Source of the DNA: Gari tellinella
Lineage: Eukaryota; Mollusca; Bivalvia; Cardiida; Psammobiidae
Direction of reading: 5' to 3'
Assembly: GCA_922989275.2 (NCBI GenBank)
Contig: OV277864.1
Location: 69,258,158-69,322,157 of the forward strand
DNA: 64,000 nt
The notes under the pieces are model-generated. The model was not told the origin of the DNA and ran no database searches. It worked only from the letters and a program-made list of their open reading frames with translations. Positions 45,540 through 57,100 of this stretch are shown here, piece after piece (position 1 is the first letter of the stretch; each line of letters begins with the position of its first letter). The position numbers were made by a program, and so were the translations under genes.

Positions 45540-45880
45540 AAATAGAGAATCTTGTATGAGTGCTCATTATTTATCATTTTTAATAAACGAGTTGACGAAA
45601 ATAATATGACGCGAGCCTTGGCGAGCGTAATATTCATTTTAGTCAACTCGTTTATTAAAAATGATAAATATTGAACTCGAATGTGAGATTCTATTAATCA
45701 CATAATAAGTTTAAGCACCTATTAAATTGATTGAAGCCGAAGTTTGTAGACCCTCCGCTATATAGAATTTCCGCCAAAACGTTATGTTGTTTACATTAAC
45801 GTCATAGTAAATGACGTCATTTGGCGTCCTGCTACATGCAGCGCTTGTGGACGAACAAATTGGGCCGGAGCCCAAAAAAC
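45540..45880. repeat. Dispersed repeat with a palindromic head, copy 1
   Basis: ATTTATCATTTTTAATAAAC then GAGTTGAC (45569-45596) is inverted at 45642-45669 around GACGCGAGCCTTGGCGAG. Downstream are TGTGAGATTCTATTAATCAC, AACGTCATAGTAAATGACGT and GGGCCGG. The same order recurs at 52918-53222. Confidence 0.8.
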
Positions 45881-47118
45881 CGATATTCCACTAGTGGATT
45901 ACGATATTGTTACAATCGCTTTATGCAACTCCCAGACCGCAAATTATGTGATAAAACTAAATATCGTTCTTAGTATTTATAAATTGTTCTCTAAAGGAAT
46001 CAACATTTTCTTAGTTTTCGGAAAGAATTCAGCCAAGAACTCAAGAATTCCCTCTAAATATGGGGGGAAAAACTAAGATTTTTTGCTCTATGTAAATGCT
46101 AGAGAATCTACTATTGGTTTAGAAAACTACTATCCTCTCTTAACTTAAAAAAATCTAAGATGGAAAATGGAAACGAACGCTGATACAGCAAGAAGTATTT
46201 GCAACAATAGTAAGACTAGATCATTCATTGAATAAAAATCGTTTACAGACCTATAGATACGTTTTGCGGTGGCGTTTTATGTCCGTGCTTGTATTTGTGT
46301 GGTTTCATGACATTTGGTCAACATTAGTGGCGTAGTTTCATTACAAATGTCTGAGGGGACTGTTTTAGTCATTTATTACCTATGTTTTTCATCGTTCAAA
46401 CGTGAACAATATCGATATTGTTTCAAAATCTATATTAAGTAAAGTGTTATCTTTTAATGTGCCAAAACAAGCATAATTACATAAATACTCTTTCAAGTAC
46501 AACAAACTTGCAAACCAACTTTCAACAGTATCCGTGGCTCAATTGGGAACGAATCGGACAAGCATGTCGTTGGTAGCAGGCTGAATGCATACAAAATGCA
46601 TTCTATTTCTCATAGACACGACCTTTTAAACAATCATACTTGTTATATATATTCGTTGCCTTTTTAATATTAAGTAACTACATGTACTTAAAGTATGGTG
46701 TACGTTAGGTAAACGTCTCCAATTGGACGTTTTACTACTTATTTTCAGCCTGCTTTAACACTGATAATGCAAAGAGCGAATTTATAATGTCTCCCAAACT
46801 TTAGTTTGGACACATGTTGTTTTTGTGCTGTCCATCTCTATGTCTGTCTGTCTGTCATGCTTTGATTTCCGGACAATAACTTTTGTTCTAAAGGAGCAAT
46901 CATGTCCATTGTTTTGTGTACTACTTGCTTATGATGAGGGAATAAATTGGATTGCATTTCAGGTCAGTCGGTCTAAGGTCACATGATCTGTTACTAAACA
47001 AAGATAGTTTGTTTTGCTGTGGTATCCAGAAAATTTAAGCTTTGTTCTAATGGGTTGATCTTTTTTACTGAAGTAATTTGGGAAAGGGGAATACGGGAGA
47101 GGCATCTACTTAATATTT
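45881..47118. other. Non-coding, nothing recognised
   Basis: AT-rich; a short TCTG repeat at about 46845. No supported gene. Confidence 0.4.
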
Positions 47119-47185
47119 GCAAAAGGTTTGGATCCAAATTGGACGCAGCGTAACATTGAATCTGATATGGATCCAAACCTTTTGC
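47119..47185. repeat. PAL-A palindrome, AAAAGG variant
   Basis: GCAAAAGGTTTGGATCCAAA..GACGCAGCG opposed by TGATATGGATCCAAACC then TTTTGC. Outer bases changed on both arms (AAACAG to AAAAGG), keeping the stem. Confidence 0.9.
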
Positions 47186-48239
47186 CACTTATAATCAACC
47201 TTCTTACGTTTATAGAAATCATAAAAATTTATTATATACGACATTCCACAGACGATGTTTTTACAGCAGACGACAATTCAGACTATTAGAACGGTCATAT
47301 GCTTTTATTTCAAATAATTTTGATAAAATGAGAGGGACTTGAGAGTAAATCCAACTGAAACTGTTTATTTACGACATTTGTTTTATCAAGTGAATCTGTC
47401 ATCTGGTTTAGGGGCAACTTCCTTGAGTGTCTTGTGGAGAGTGCTTCAGTAGTGTAAACATCTTCTTAGAATCTACAGAAAGCTCTTTGCCTGCACCAAT
47501 GACGTCTTCAAAGTATTGTTCCTAAGGATTTATTTCTACTTATAGGCACTTGACGCGCAACTACTTAAAATTACCCTCGATGGTGTAAAGCAGAAATCAC
47601 AAGATAGCGATAAATAGTTTCGGAAAACGGTCACATATATTTTAATTGTGCAATATGTAATTTACATATGACTAATTGATTGGACCTTTCTTGGTACTTG
47701 ACTTTCAAAGAAGGTCTTCAAGGGCTTGTTTATTTTAGCTGGGTTTTTTTTTTGCTGCAATAGCCTAGAGAGTCTGGAGCTGCGGTTTCCATATTTGGTT
47801 CTTCACACTCGCAAATAATTGCGATACTTGCGTACTAAGAACTCTTTTTATTTGTGGTCAAGCTGGTCAAATGGTGATGACAGGTGATTTTACGTATGTT
47901 GTCAGAATTTGGCGTAGAGATGTCGCTCATGGCACCCTAAATTTGATGTGAGGTGTAGATAGAAAATCTTATGACAGTGATGCCAGTGAAATGGAATTAG
48001 CCCAGAAAGTTTGTTGTGAACGTGCTTTTGAGCAAACCCAAGAGCATAGTCCACTATAAAGCCTGCACACGTAAGCAAATAGCCTCAAGGAAGCATGACC
48101 TTTTCAATGCACAAAAAATGGTTCATGTAACTCGGTTTGTTATGAGGAAAATAACATTGCTTTGGTATCCTTATTCAAAATACACTTCCCGTCCCCATGT
48201 CCGATGTTGATACTGCGACACTAGTGAACAAGGATACAT
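47186..48239. other. Non-coding, nothing recognised
   Basis: No supported gene or repeat. Confidence 0.4.
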
Positions 48240-49365
48240 TTTCAAAAATACAAAGGTCAATGGTCATCAAATTCAATGGAATCGCCATAGCAACCATGCA
48301 CACAAGCTAGAAAAATCTTCTCCGAAACTACTAGTCCGATTTAAATTTGGTTTTCACAAAAATATTTCTCAATCCACATACTTTCAAAGTTGTTCAAAGA
48401 ATAACATGACCGCCAGATGGCATGGTCATTTTCGGTGTTTGGTAATATTGAATAAAAACTTTTAGAACCTTTTAGAAGTTGCATTTTGGCTATATCTTTA
48501 TGAGATTTCGTCAGTGTCATCTACTTAACAAAATTTAGGTCATACATAAATATAGGTCATGTCGGGTTATAACGTAGGTAAGTAGGTCAAATTTCATTAA
48601 AAAATATGTGGCCACCCAAGGAGTCATGTTTAAGGCCACTATTCTTAAAACTTCCTTAGAATGACAAAAGCTAGGCAATGTATGAATATTCGTTATGTAT
48701 GTTTAATAACCAGGTCAATAGGTCAAAACATAGAACAAGCTTCAAAACACTCTAGAAGCCATAGTTTCAGCCATACATTCATCAAACCTGCCCATAATGA
48801 TTGCATTGGCAAAATCTAGGCAATGCTATAATAAGGATTACTCGGGATCAAAAAGTACGTTATTAGGTCAAATCCTAGGGAAAGCTTCAGAGTACTCTAG
48901 GGCAGTAAGTTTATGAAACTAGTACAGAATGGTCACCTTGACAAAGTCTAGGCTATGTATGAATATCGGTTATATCAGACTTAACAGTAGGTCAGTAGAT
49001 CAAATCAAATAAATAGCTTCCGAGCGCTTTGTAGGCAATCTGTTTAGCCCCAAACTCACTAAACTTGCTCAAAATAATGTCATAGACAAAATCTAGATAA
49101 TGTATGAATTGGAGTTATGTCAGGTCAAAAAAAGGCCATTAGGTCAAATCATAGGAAAAGCTTCAGAACACACCTGAGGCCATATAGTGGTAACCCAAGC
49201 TTCATGAATCTTACTCAGATTTATCACATTGACAATATCTACATGTAGGTCATTTGACCACCTATAAGCTTTTAGGGTGTTTTATAGCTATATAAAAACC
49301 CAGTCAGATTAGGCACAATGTTTTAGGTGAGCGAAATGCGGGCCTCTGACCATCTTGTTTACAGC
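48240..49365 (-). repeat. AGCTCACC-family array, reverse orientation
   Basis: Tandem phrases such as TAGGTCAAATC, AAAGCTTCAGA and AAAATCTAGGCAATGTATGA recur every ~120-180 bp. The right edge AGGTGAGCGAAATGCGGGCC is the inverse of the left edge of the 7180-8811 array. Confidence 0.65.
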
Positions 49366-49439
49366 ATGTTTATGCAGGACATAGTTTATAAATACGTTAG
49401 ATATTAATAGAGACCAAACGACATACATGTACTCCTAAA

Positions 49440-49790
49440 ATAGGCCGAAATGATGTGGGTCGAAACGACCCGTTACTATTCCTACACAAACGAATGTGGA
49501 AACAAAATTCCACATATTTTATGACCATCATATTAACTTCAGGTTGTTATGTTTTTTTACTAGAAGTACATCATTTTAAATAGTTGAACTGTTTCTTCTA
49601 AAACAGTTTTCAAAAGGCGTCAATATTTCGTTTTTAAACGATATAAATGAGTGTTGCTTTCTTGAGCGGATGCAGACTGAGTCAAAGTTTTGGAATATCG
49701 ACTCTGACTATAGATGGTTTCAAAGATTGAAACCATCAATCATTTATAGGTGAAAAAAATGTGAGAGCAAAAACAGTTGTGAAATGCCGG
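49440..49790. repeat. Duplicated non-coding block 3' of IRG copy 2
   Basis: Counterpart of 22895-23260, with the same landmarks in the same order, about 410 bp from the gene end. Confidence 0.75.
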
Positions 49791-49960
49791 AAAACCAATA
49801 CCTATAACACATTTTCGTTCCTACGTCGCTGCGAGCAAACACCGAGAAACTGACTGACGAGGTCACCAATATCTATAGTATATTAGCGAAGAGAATTGTC
49901 GCAGAGTATTGTCAAGCAGTATAATGTTGCAACAATTGAAATATACTTAAATGTTATTTC

Positions 49961-49966
49961 TTTATT
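49961..49966 (-). terminator. Probable polyadenylation signal of IRG copy 2
   Basis: AATAAA on the minus strand about 235 bases after the stop codon. Confidence 0.5.
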
Positions 49967-50199
49967 GAAGTGCCATTCCTTTTGAAGGGCAATTCAAGTT
50001 TGACTAATAACAGGCCAGTACCAGGCATATGTAAACGTTTGTAACCACTTCTTAACTACCTAGCGTCTGACCGACTGGTTATACCAAATGAGGAAAGTAT
50101 GCACACTAACACTCATATCGCCATTTACTACCTCTTAACAGTAATATCCTTTATGCAATCAAAAACACAAATCACGACATATTCACAAGTCTTTTTGGT

Positions 50200-51408
50200 T
50201 TATAACATCTTGCCTGACAACGATTGATCCCCAACATATTTCATCAATTTCTTTCTGTCCTCGCTTATCTTTTCAAGTATGCTGAGGAGTGAATGTTTTG
50301 TCGCAATGTATGAATGACGTGCTCCTATTATACTTCCGGGTACAGGTACTAGGCGAAAAATCGCCGGCAAGACCTTAAATTCTAGGTCCGAACATAATTC
50401 AATAATGTCATCTCTTGAGCACCTAATGGGGATTGTCTGAAGACCTGCCTCTTTTTTCATTGTCTCAAACGACTTTCCAATAGATTGTGCAAGTGTCCTT
50501 AGTGTCAATTCATCAAGTCCTAACTGGTCTTGAAAGTATTCTGCTGCAGCTTTCACATTTTCAACTTGAACGAAATAAGAGACACCTGGAAACGGAACAA
50601 TGCCACCCAAAGCCGACAGCGAACATCTTTTCCAAATTTGATCACGCAATACTTGCGTCTTGGCGTCAACAACTGCTGGCGTCAGTGCAGTAATGCTCAA
50701 GATCATTGCATCCCTTTTTAGGGATGGGAACCTATCAATGATATGACGAGCAAGTTTATCAAAATCGTACAGAGGATTTTCCCTTTCAAAACTGTCTATC
50801 ACGAAAATTAGTTCTTTGTCAACGATGTTCCCAAATTCCTTCTTAAGATTTTCAAAACAATTATCCCTTGCCGTTTGGACAAGTGATTCAACTTCAGCAG
50901 GACTCCCATTGAAACTTTTTGTTGCTTTCTTCGTATTTGTAACGTCCGTGTCAATCTGTGTTCGGACAAATATGAATCCCTTTCCCTTTGCCTTAACCTG
51001 CTTGGCTAACCACAAATCATCCTCCATGAACCTTTGAGCAGTCAGTATCAAAATTAAATCAAACCGACCAAAATCAATGCGAGACATATATTTTTCCTTC
51101 GGATAGTTGTTAGTTCCAAGACCAGGAAGGTCCCATAACACCAAATTATTGTTCCTAGGATGCAGGTACTTCTGTACTCCAAGTGTTGTTTCTATAACGC
51201 CTGTTTTTGCGGCCCCTGCATCATCGTCATGAGAAAGTCCTATTAAAGCGTTTATTAACGTCGACTTGCCAACACCAGACCTGCCTGTAACAGCTATGTT
51301 TAATTCCGTCTTCTTCCATCCTTCAAGACTTTCCGCAATGTACTTTCTTAATCCTTCGGCACCACTTATGTCAATAACTTTCTTTAGTTTTCTTTCATCT
51401 GGTTCCAT
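50200..51408 (-). CDS. IRG-like (interferon-inducible GTPase) protein, copy 2
   Basis: 402 residues, single uninterrupted frame, ATG in good context (AAAATGG). P-loop GRSGVGKS (42-49), G2-area ETTLGV (73-78), G3 DLPG (93-96), RFMEDD (126-131), G4 position RTQID (149-153): the Asp is kept but the usual Lys is Gln151. The C-terminal helical domain contains SALGGIVPFPG, paralleling SALGGLIPIPG of copy 1, and a hydrophobic stretch near 350-375. A splice-acceptor-like GATTGTTTCAG upstream (about 51445) may end a 5' UTR intron. Family role: cell-autonomous immunity GTPase; substrate GTP; the membrane or pathogen target is not deducible. Paralogue of 23979-25235, about 25 kb away on the same strand. 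Confidence 0.93.
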   Translation of the reverse strand: MEPDERKLKKVIDISGAEGLRKYIAESLEGWKKTELNIAVTGRSGVGKSTLINALIGLSHDDDAGAAKTGVIETTLGVQKYLHPRNNNLVLWDLPGLGTNNYPKEKYMSRIDFGRFDLILILTAQRFMEDDLWLAKQVKAKGKGFIFVRTQIDTDVTNTKKATKSFNGSPAEVESLVQTARDNCFENLKKEFGNIVDKELIFVIDSFERENPLYDFDKLARHIIDRFPSLKRDAMILSITALTPAVVDAKTQVLRDQIWKRCSLSALGGIVPFPGVSYFVQVENVKAAAEYFQDQLGLDELTLRTLAQSIGKSFETMKKEAGLQTIPIRCSRDDIIELCSDLEFKVLPAIFRLVPVPGSIIGARHSYIATKHSLLSILEKISEDRKKLMKYVGDQSLSGKML

Positions 51409-52282
51409 TTTGCCTCCGAGGACTCTTCAATTATTTACAGCGCCTGAAACAATCGAATCTCATATTGTTATATCAGGCATTATACTGTAGATTATTTTGC
51501 AGATCAGGTATGTTAAAAAGTATAAGTCCGTCGTGTAAAATTCTTTATTCCTGTAATGTCATTTATTCTAGTGTTATTAAACAGTGTGCTTATAAGTACG
51601 ATGTACCGGTACATCGGTTAAAGTGCAACAATGCACGTTAACAAATATTTTGCGCTTACCAACCACAGCATGTTTGAATATATCATAGTCCGATGTATAT
51701 AAATGAATTTGATAAACTAACCAAGAAAAACTATATTTAAGCGAAATAACTTCACCTAACAATACATAACGTGAACGTCATCCGTGAACTATACTTAACA
51801 AAATAGAAACTTTTCATACTTCAGGGCCGGTTTAAGCGAGGTTTTAGTGACGTTTCATAACATATACGCACATTTCATAACGGACTAATCGATAAAGACT
51901 ATCGGAGCCACACTCTCGCTAATTTGTACCCGCGCACGACGGCGTGTTGACATATTCAAAGTTTATTTAATGCAACATACACACGCAGTCGTTAGCCAAA
52001 CACCGAAAAAAATTGAGATACCATAGCTTTCTAAATATCACAGTTATCAAGCCAATTGGTATGCTTACTTCGGGCGCGTCAGTAACTGTTGAGTCGCGTC
52101 GTTTTGGGCGCACACGGTAGACAATTCAAAATTCAAACTACTCGTTACAGAGTAACGGGATAAGTCCAGGGTCGTCCGAGATCGTTGACGTCACGTAGAG
52201 ACGACCGCACTATTACGTTAACGTACCTATGTAACCGTTTCATCCAAGCAACGGTTTCTGCTCGGCGGTTAAGGATCACTGC
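51409..52282. other. 5' flank of IRG copy 2 and non-coding DNA
   Basis: No other gene recognised. The stretch near 51900-52250 is GC-richer and may be the 5' part of the Tc1-like element below. Confidence 0.4.
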
Positions 52283-52580
52283 CGAGACAATGAGGAATCG
52301 TCTGAGGCAAAGTCACCGAATACTAGGCAGATCTTAACTGCACACACAATGTCAAGAATAACGTCATGCCCTGGCCTGCAGTATCACAAGATCTGAAACG
52401 AATAGAGCATATATAGGGTATACTTGGCGACGGATGCGGGGCGATTACCAGATTGACACGACCTCAGACATCACATGCTCGATTGAGAGAATGGCATGTC
52501 ATCCCAGATGACGTTATTAGACGGTACATCAGAGACGGAGTGATGCTTGCATTAGACGTGACGGTGGGCATGCACGCTAC
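52283..52580 (+). pseudogene. Tc1/mariner-like transposase remnant
   Basis: ETMRNRLRQSHRILGRS (52286-52336) matches the end of the DNA-binding region of Tc1-like transposases. After a deletion, WPAVSQDLKRIEH (about 52370-52410), then a stop where Trp is usual, ILGD.., and REWHVIPDDVIRRYI match the C-terminal catalytic part (W-PA-SPDLNPIEH-W consensus). Multiple lesions; inactive. Confidence 0.8.
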
Positions 52581-52917
52581 TAAAGTGACTTTATGCAAAA
52601 AGGCTCTTAGAACGAAACCGGAAAATGAATAAACCACATCTTGCGAACACGTTCACATCTCTGTTAATTTTTGAATTGACCCCTATGCAATTTGACGTCA
52701 GATTACGATGTGGCGTTTTGGAATATTTTCATCAACATTGTCGAGAACTTGCAAACATTGATCCAAAGTTTTGAATAACAAGAAGCTTTCTGCAAAAGTG
52801 TGTTAGTAGACAAAATTATACGCATCAGCATCCAATGTAATGTTTTTATTTTTGCTGAGTATATATGAAACGTAAAGGTTCAAGTCCAACTGCAACGTCG
52901 ATATAAAGAAGATTTTA

Positions 52918-53222
52918 CATATATGAGTGCTCATTGATTATCATTTTAATAAATATGTTTTCTTAAAGTACTATAACGCGAGCCTTGGCGAGTTTAGTCA
53001 ATAAGTTTATGAAAAATGATAAAATAATATCACGAATGCGAGATTCTATTTATCACATAACGTTTTAAAAACCTTATTAAGTCAACTGCATCCGTAGTTT
53101 GTATATCTCCGCCATATGAATTTCCCGTCAAAACTTAATGTTGTTTATGGTAACGTCATGGCAAATTACGTCATTTGGCGCCCGACATCGTGCAGCGCTT
53201 TAGAACGAACAGGTAGGGCCGG
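52918..53222. repeat. Dispersed repeat with a palindromic head, copy 2
   Basis: TATGAGTGCTCATTGATTAT, ATAACGCGAGCCTTGGCGAG, GCGAGATTCTATTTATCAC and TTACGTCATTTGGCGCCCG follow the order of 45540-45880; the palindromic arms are more diverged. Confidence 0.75.
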
Positions 53223-53765
53223 TGTAACGAAGTATTTTGACCCCCATCGTACTATGATTCCCCTCATGAAGTATTCTGACCCCTCCTGAAACATATCGAC
53301 CCCATCGAATAATGACCCCCTACCCTCTCCAGCAATTAAGCGACACAGTTTAACCAATTGGACCCTAGCGACGAGTATATTAGTTATTTACAAACAATTT
53401 TCCTGTTGATAGTAAACTTGTATTTTCTAAACAGTGTAGACCCAGATCAGACTTTACCCACAGGAGCCCTCTGATATGGGTTTGCAATATATGTCAGTTT
53501 TGAAATGTATTGTATCAAACAACTCTAGCTCATCGAAAATTGACTTGACATAATTTGAAAAAATTGTCCACTTGAATTTTCAGGTGTGAATGAGTTGAAA
53601 GATATATAATATTAGATGATAAACAAATCAACATTCAGACTTATGATAAGCACGCTATTGGAACATACAGTATACTAAATGCTGTTCTAGAGGGATACCG
53701 TTAACCTGGTGCCTATCTGTTGGATACTGATGGTAGGGATTACCCGATCTCTTTGAAACGAGTTA
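53223..53765. other. Degenerate simple repeats, otherwise nothing
   Basis: 53225-53335 repeats GAAGTATT(T/C)TGACCCC-like words. A PAL-A half lies at about 53432-53475 (AAACAGTGTAGACCCAGATC). No gene. Confidence 0.45.
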
Positions 53766-54101
53766 GTTTAAACATATTTTATTCAGGAAAAACATAACAT
53801 AATTATTAACATATTTGACAGCATAATAAGGATTAGAATGGAAGCATAAATGCTTATTAGGTTCTTCTCCTTAACAGTTAGCATTTCATATAAACAATAG
53901 TTGTCTAGAATAAGACGCCTTGAATAAACGGGCAAAAACTATTTGTGTATTTTTCTTTTTTTATGTTTTCGATTAGAATTAGGTTGATACGACTAGGAGG
54001 GGGTTGTTGGGTTCTCGGAGCGGTGGCGCGGCGGACAAAGGAGGTACAGATACACAGGACAGGCATCACATGCGGTACAGGCCGTTCGAATAATAGTTGC
54101 A

Positions 54102-57100
54102 CTACTGAGAGAACCTTTTGGTTTTTAGAATGAAATCCTGGACTGCTTCAAATATAGTCTGATTGGTATGGTCGGATAGGTTAGGATCACCGTTGAGCAG
54201 TATCTTAGGGTCGGGTCTGCATATTGCTCGTATGGAGGAGATCATGGCGTTTCTTGGTATCCGGTAAAGAGGGCATGAGAGGAGAAAGTGTTCCGTGCTT
54301 TCGACGTCACCACAAGCACAACGAGGAGAGTCGATGAGATTTTTCTCAAATAAGGTGAGATTCAAACTGCTGCAATTTGTCCGGAGTCGCGTGTGAAGTA
54401 TCTGAGATCGCCTGTTGCCTGTACAAAAGAAAGAGAACTGTTTAGGCAGACTTTGTTGATTGAGAGCATGTTTGAAGGCACCCAGTGAGGGAGACTCGCG
54501 AACATTCAATGGTAGAGAGTTCCACTGCCGAATAGAGGAGGGAAGGAAAGAATCTTCTTGGTAAACACGGGTTGTCTGATGTCTTGTGAGTTTCTAAGGA
54601 CCCGTCCCGTCGTTTTGTTCACTTGGGCTGGTACCAAGTTAGAAAGATAGGAAGGAGTTAGGCCGTAGAACATTTTATAGAAGAGTACGAGTTTATGTCT
54701 GTTACGTCTGGTTTCCAAGGAGTCCCATTTCGTTTCTTTGTAAAGCTCTCGTATTGACACATACTTTGTGGCTCCAGTCACTATTCGGGCTGCTTCATGC
54801 TGGATTTTATCAAGTTCTTCTTTCAGGTAATTTGAGCAATTGTCCCATACGACATCCGCGTATTCCAAGATAGGTCTAATGAAGGAGAAGTATATAGTTT
54901 CTAGAGAGCGTCTATCAAGAGTGAACTTGAGTTTCCTCATGATGTTGATCCGTGCCCAAGCTTTGGATTTGATGTTATCGATGTGAGCATGCCAACTGCC
55001 GTCGTTAGAAAATGTGACTCCCAAGTGGCGATGTTGTTGGACTTCAGAAATGTCTTGATTGAGCATCGATAGAGAAGGATGGTGAGGTTTATTAACCTTT
55101 CGAGAAAGAAGAAGTGTTTCAGTCTTAGAAGGATTGAAAAAGAGATATCTGAATTAAGAATCTCAGAAGAAGTGTTTGGGTGCTCCACAATGATATAGAG
55201 GCTAGTGTCGTCGGCTAAGAGGCGGATATTAGAGTCGATTTCGGAAACAATGTCATTAATATAGATAAGGAAGAGAAGGGGACCAAGAATAGAACCTTGC
55301 GGAACTTCGGCTTTGATATCCGCCCAGTCCGATTTGACGCCTGGTATGATGCCACGTTGTTTCCTATTTTGCAGATACTGAGAAAACCAAGCGAGAAGAG
55401 ATCCGTCGACACCAGCGCTGGTAAGTTTTGCAAGAAGTCCTTTGTGCCAAACACGATCAAACGCTTTACTGATGTCGAAGAAAACCGCTCGTACCTCTTT
55501 CCCTTCATTGAGTGCTTTGCAGAAAGCATTGTATAGAAAAGTAAGTTGATTGACAGTAGAGTCACCATGGATGAAGCCAGACTGGAAGGGTGTGAAAAAA
55601 GAAGTGTCGAGAAGAAAGTTATAGACATGCTTGAACACAAGCCTCTCTAAGACCTTGTCGAGATTGCTCAGTAGCGATATTGGACGATAATTATTGACAA
55701 GATTTTTGTCGCCTTTTTTAAAGACGGCACATACATGTGCTTCTTTCCAACAAGAAGGAACTTGACCAGTTGAAAGAGATTGATTGAATAATTGACAGAG
55801 TGGATGAGAGAGTTCTGTAGCAAGTTCGCGTAGAATTCTGTTATTGATTTCGTCCGGACCAGATGCTTTACCCAATGGTAGGCTTTTCAAGACAGACTCG
55901 ACCTCCTCAGGAAGAAGAACTAGAGCTGAAATGGTAACTGGTGGTGGGTTTAAGAAAGGAACGGGGACATTATTTTCGTTGAGCTGAGTTTGATTAGCAA
56001 AGAAGTTGTTGAGAAGGTTAGCCTTATCTACATCTTCAGAGGCTGATGAGTCATCTTGTATTAGTGTTGGTATCGGTTGCTTGTCTGAGTCGGAGATAAA
56101 GTACTTCAGAGTAGACCACCAATCACGAGAGGAGAGAGTGTTATTCAAGAGAGTGTGTGCTAATGTTTCGTGATAGTTAGCCTTGGCGTTTCGAACTAAA
56201 GTCACAACTTCGTTGCGTAGTTTCCTGAATAGAAACCAGTGTCTCGGAGAATTACTATTCCGCGCCTTTTTGTATGCTCTCTTTCGGCATCTGATTTTGC
56301 TTTTAATGGCAGAAGTTATCCATCGAGGTTCAGATGGTTTGACAGTGACAGTTTTATTAGGAATAGCAGCTTTTGTAAGAGCATGTATTTTCCCGGTGAG
56401 GAGAGTTGCGTGTTCATCAATGTTGTCACTAGTGAAACTTGCCCAACGAGTTTCCGCGGCCATTTGCCTCAGGAGGTGATAGTCACCTCGGTCATACTGC
56501 CAAACTGTTCGGGTGTAAGATTTGGCTTTAGGTTTGTCGTATTTGAAAAATCCAAAAATGGGCACGTGAAATCTAACATTCTGATTAAGAAAGGGCTCAG
56601 ATACGCCCTTGAGGATAAGGTTATGTGCATCTTTAACGAGCATAAGATCAAGAAGAGAAGAAGATGTTTCGGTGAAATGGGTCGCTTCATCGATGATTTG
56701 GACAAGACCAAGTTGTTGACATATGGAATCTATTTTGCGGGCGCTATTGTGGGTGAGCATATTCAGGTTGAAGTCACCGACAACAATCAAGTCGTCAGTT
56801 TGCAGGTCGAGGGCAAGATGAATCGAGTTTTCTATCTGGTTGAGGTAGTCAGCATTAGAGCTTAGCGGCCTATAGAATGTACCGATCAGTATACGTGATC
56901 TCTTGAGAAGTAATTCAATCCAGATACATTCAACATCAGGGGACTCGAGCTCGAATCTCCTTTTGTAAACAAAAGAACTTTTTACATACACACAGACTCC
57001 TCCATAACCGTCTGCACGATCTTTCCGTTCAGGTGTTGAGAAGGATGGAATTTTCAGATCTTCAGAGGAAATATTATCATTCAGCCAAGTTTCCGAGAAA

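Noticed and set aside
50487..51490. Plus-strand open frames opposite IRG copy 2, and 24043-25173 opposite copy 1
   Set aside because: Antisense shadows of the GTPase genes; composition follows the coding strand.
54937..56865. Plus- and minus-strand open frames overlapping the LINE (for example 56239-56865 plus, 55215-55640 minus)
   Set aside because: They are other-frame shadows of the LINE coding sequence, with no domain of their own.
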